Source: an uncultured Saprospiraceae bacterium (GTDB taxonomy: Bacteria > Bacteroidota > Bacteroidia > Chitinophagales > Saprospiraceae). From it: a stretch of 56,577 nt of DNA. Positions within the stretch are counted from its first letter, which is position 1, and every line of letters begins with the position of its first letter. The stretch covers positions 1 to 56,577 of the forward strand of contig CALLXF010000098.1 of assembly GCA_938015805.1 (NCBI GenBank). The letters run 5' to 3'. The notes under the pieces were generated by a model that saw nothing but the letters and a program-made list of their open reading frames with translations, was not told where the DNA came from and did no database searches. Shown in pieces: positions 54,995 to 56,577 of the stretch. Both the position numbers and the translations under genes were made by a program.

Positions 54995-55451
54995 AGTACA
55001 TAAAGCATCTGAAAACCTAGAATTAAAATTTACTATATGATCGTACGTTCTTTTTTCAAGAGCCCAGTTTTTTAAACTGAGTGCGGCTTCCGATTCTTTA
55101 TATCAGAACTATTCTATTTTTGGTTTATTGTATGATGGATTAGAACGATCGGCATTATACGGTACGACTCCGCTAACGGCCGCGGATATTGCATATCGTA
55201 CCGCATACCTTGGATATAATACTGATGATAATATTCGCTTACTTATAATCTATTGCTAATTCCATAATTACAGAGTTGATGATTACCTCTTTAAGATTGC
55301 AACATCGAATGTATAAATTCCCTAAACAGATTATATTTTACATATTGTAAATTAAATCTTTGTTTTTACATAAATGATCAACACATCTTACTTAAAATGC
55401 AGCTAATTTTAGGAACACGAATTAAGGTCAACAAAAAAACTTAAATCAAAA
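54995..55451. other. Accessory intergenic region with a gene remnant
   Basis: Holds the open-frame remnant at 55041-55259 and, after it, an AT-rich stretch without a clear promoter; AATCTTTG around 55360 is a 7-of-8 match to the -7 consensus. No RNA gene or mobile-element ends were recognised. Confidence 0.45.
55041..55259 (+). pseudogene. Protein-coding remnant lacking a start codon
   Basis: An open frame of 72 codons from just after a TGA (55038-55040) to TAA at 55257. It has no ATG and a protein-like composition: FKLSAASDSLYQNYSIFGLL, LERSALYGTTPLTAADIAYR, TAYLGYNTDDNIRLLIIYC. The codon usage is more GC-rich (for example ccg, acg, gcc, gcg) than the flanking sequence. It is most simply the 3' end of a gene whose front was lost by recombination. 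The parent family is not recognised. Confidence 0.5.
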
Positions 55452-56066
55452 ATGAAGATCAAACTAAAACTAAAACACTTAATAATATTCACGATCCTAA
55501 TCAGTTTGTACTCCTGTTCAGATGGAGATAACAGCTTAAAAATAAAAGCAGAAGTACTAGAGTATGAGACTCTAAAACCCATAGTAGATGCTAAGGTGTA
55601 CATATTCGGAGGAGAGTCTAAAGGTGGTCTTAATGGCAGTACTTTTTTTCTAGTGGATAGTGTAATGACTGATGAGCAAGGTGGTTTTATATGGGATTCT
55701 GAAGGGGCTATATCAGCCTCATTTTATTCTATAAAAGCAGTGCGGGCGGAAGGCTATTTTAACCTCAACGAGGAAGTACTGATTTTTGGAAATTCTACGG
55801 AGGGTGCAACCAGGCAAATTATTTTAGATCCACATTCATGGTTGCATCTTAATGTAATTGATGATCCTAGTATTCCTGGAGATTACCATGTAACAGTTGC
55901 CACTTTTATTTTGCCTAATACTTTGAGTGAATTTGAAGAAATTTATTTCCTCAGAGGAAATCGATATATATATATAAAAACGAAAACAGGAATTGGAGAA
56001 TCTCTAAAAAAGGACTCCTTTTACCTTCCAGCCTTAGATACTTTATATCATGAAATAAGATTTTAA
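55452..56066 (+). CDS. Lipoprotein with carboxypeptidase-regulatory-like domain
   Basis: A 204-residue lipoprotein (lipobox LYSC, Cys22). The mature part begins with a beta-sandwich resembling carboxypeptidase-regulatory domains (KIKAEVLEYETLKPIVDAKV, then MTDEQGGFIWDSEG). The second half is unrecognised. It is followed within 12 bases by a decayed copy of its own 5' end, showing that the gene was duplicated in tandem. Function unknown. Confidence 0.75.
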   Translation: MKIKLKLKHLIIFTILISLYSCSDGDNSLKIKAEVLEYETLKPIVDAKVYIFGGESKGGLNGSTFFLVDSVMTDEQGGFIWDSEGAISASFYSIKAVRAEGYFNLNEEVLIFGNSTEGATRQIILDPHSWLHLNVIDDPSIPGDYHVTVATFILPNTLSEFEEIYFLRGNRYIYIKTKTGIGESLKKDSFYLPALDTLYHEIRF

Positions 56067-56077
56067 AAATTACATCC

Positions 56078-56192
56078 ATGAAAAATAAACTAAAATATTT
56101 CTAACTCACCATCGTAACTATCTTTCTTTATTCATGCGTTGATATGATAATAGTTTAAAGATAGAGACAGAAGTACTAGAGTATAGTAACAC
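56078..56192 (+). pseudogene. Decayed partial duplicate of the upstream lipoprotein gene
   Basis: Starts with ATG and follows the upstream lipoprotein gene: MKNKLKYF, then an in-frame TAA, TIVTIFLYSC (lipobox retained), further stops, then CAGAAGTACTAGAGTAT (56168-56184) identical to bases 55549-55565 of the intact gene. Homology is lost after about 56185, so only the 5' portion remains. Multiple stops and indels rule out expression of a full protein. Confidence 0.8.
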
Positions 56193-56224
56193 GTAATTTT
56201 TTTTTAATATAAACCAATTTTATT

Positions 56225-56577
56225 ATGAAACAAAGAGTAATTTTTGTCTTGGCTTTGCTATGCCTTCTTTTTACAAGCTATTCACAATGTGATACAAATG
56301 CTTGCTTTCCTGAAGTTCGAACTATTAATGATGTTTTCTTAGAGGTAGGTTGTGGAAATTGGGATGATTTTAGTAATGAAATTACCAATAACTTCGATCA
56401 GACAATTGGTTCTTTCAAGGATATAAATTGTGTTACGATTCAGCTCAGTCGAGAAAATATATTGAATGATTCTGCAAGTTTAAAAATCCCGAATATTCCA
56501 GCAACTTTATTCGTTACAGATCCAAATGATGCACTGATAGAACATAATTGTACTGTGTCGATGTCATTAGAATATAC
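56225..56577 (+). CDS. Secreted cysteine-containing protein, cut by the window end
   Basis: An ATG at 56225 opens a frame with no stop to the end of the window (117 complete codons). It has a signal peptide (about 1-20, VIFVLALLCLLFTSYS, cleavage before QCD) and a mature part with several cysteines (QCDTNACFPEV, EVGCGNWDDF, KDINCVTIQLS, EHNCTVSMS), as in exported extracellular proteins. The 3' part, and any T9SS sorting domain, lies beyond the window. Family not recognised. Confidence 0.75.
   Translation, partial: MKQRVIFVLALLCLLFTSYSQCDTNACFPEVRTINDVFLEVGCGNWDDFSNEITNNFDQTIGSFKDINCVTIQLSRENILNDSASLKIPNIPATLFVTDPNDALIEHNCTVSMSLEY

Overview
This window is chromosomal DNA from a low-GC member of the Bacteroidota. 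The evidence is type IX secretion (T9SS) C-terminal sorting domains on at least three proteins, SprB-like repeats, a FecR/ECF sigma pair, the gene order miaB - sigma54 activator - lptE - secG - groES - groEL, adjacent ftsK and lolA-like genes, and promoter elements of the TAnnTTTG type instead of Shine-Dalgarno leaders. Genus cannot be fixed from sequence alone; a marine Saprospiria- or Flavobacteriia-like organism is a reasonable guess.

Layout. 0.5-6.7 kb (+): dnaE, two secreted thioredoxin-fold proteins, a small lipoprotein and a PhoD-like phosphatase lipoprotein. 6.9-8.8 kb (-): TRAP transporter membrane subunits DctM/DctQ without a DctP nearby. 8.9-9.6 kb (+): a methyltransferase with a lipoprotein signal. 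9.6-13 kb (-): flavin reductase, DUF1569-like protein, HAD phosphatase, and a FecR-like anti-sigma protein with its ECF sigma factor. 13-20.5 kb (-): groEL, groES, secG, an unusual AT-hook/histone-like protein, lptE, a sigma54 activator and miaB. 20.6-30.4 kb: a T9SS metalloprotease and thiolase (-), two envelope proteins with TPR/TonB-like and SPOR domains (+), then the lolA-like gene and ftsK (-). 30.6-37.5 kb: a saccharopine-dehydrogenase-like enzyme, a surface propeller protein, acylphosphatase, feoAB, and a thioredoxin-SPOR fusion. 37.7-43 kb (+): a fatty-acid and translation cluster, fabH - efp - accB - accC - ABC exporter. 43.1-48 kb: a secreted protein that is little more than a T9SS sorting domain, an IscA-type protein, a 5'-nucleotidase split over two overlapping genes, and dnaA. 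48.3-53.9 kb (+): an M28 peptidase lipoprotein and a 1123-residue T9SS surface protein. 54.1-54.6 kb: tRNA-Ser(GCT) and tRNA-Pro(TGG) between a promoter and a terminator. Beyond the tRNAs the sequence changes character: an isolated small membrane protein, an open-frame gene remnant without a start, a lipoprotein gene, a decayed partial copy of that lipoprotein, and a secreted protein cut by the window end.

Most of the window is housekeeping: replication (dnaE, dnaA, ftsK), protein folding and export (groESL, secG), envelope assembly (lptE, lolA-like), lipid synthesis (fabH, accBC), tRNA modification (miaB) and iron uptake (feoAB). I did not find a clear new defence or mobile system. The most unusual items are the AT-hook-rich insertion in the secG-lptE gene, the stand-alone T9SS sorting domain, the TPR-acidic-TonB-like fusion, the lipoprotein methyltransferase with a possible leaderless promoter, and the decaying accessory DNA downstream of the tRNA pair.
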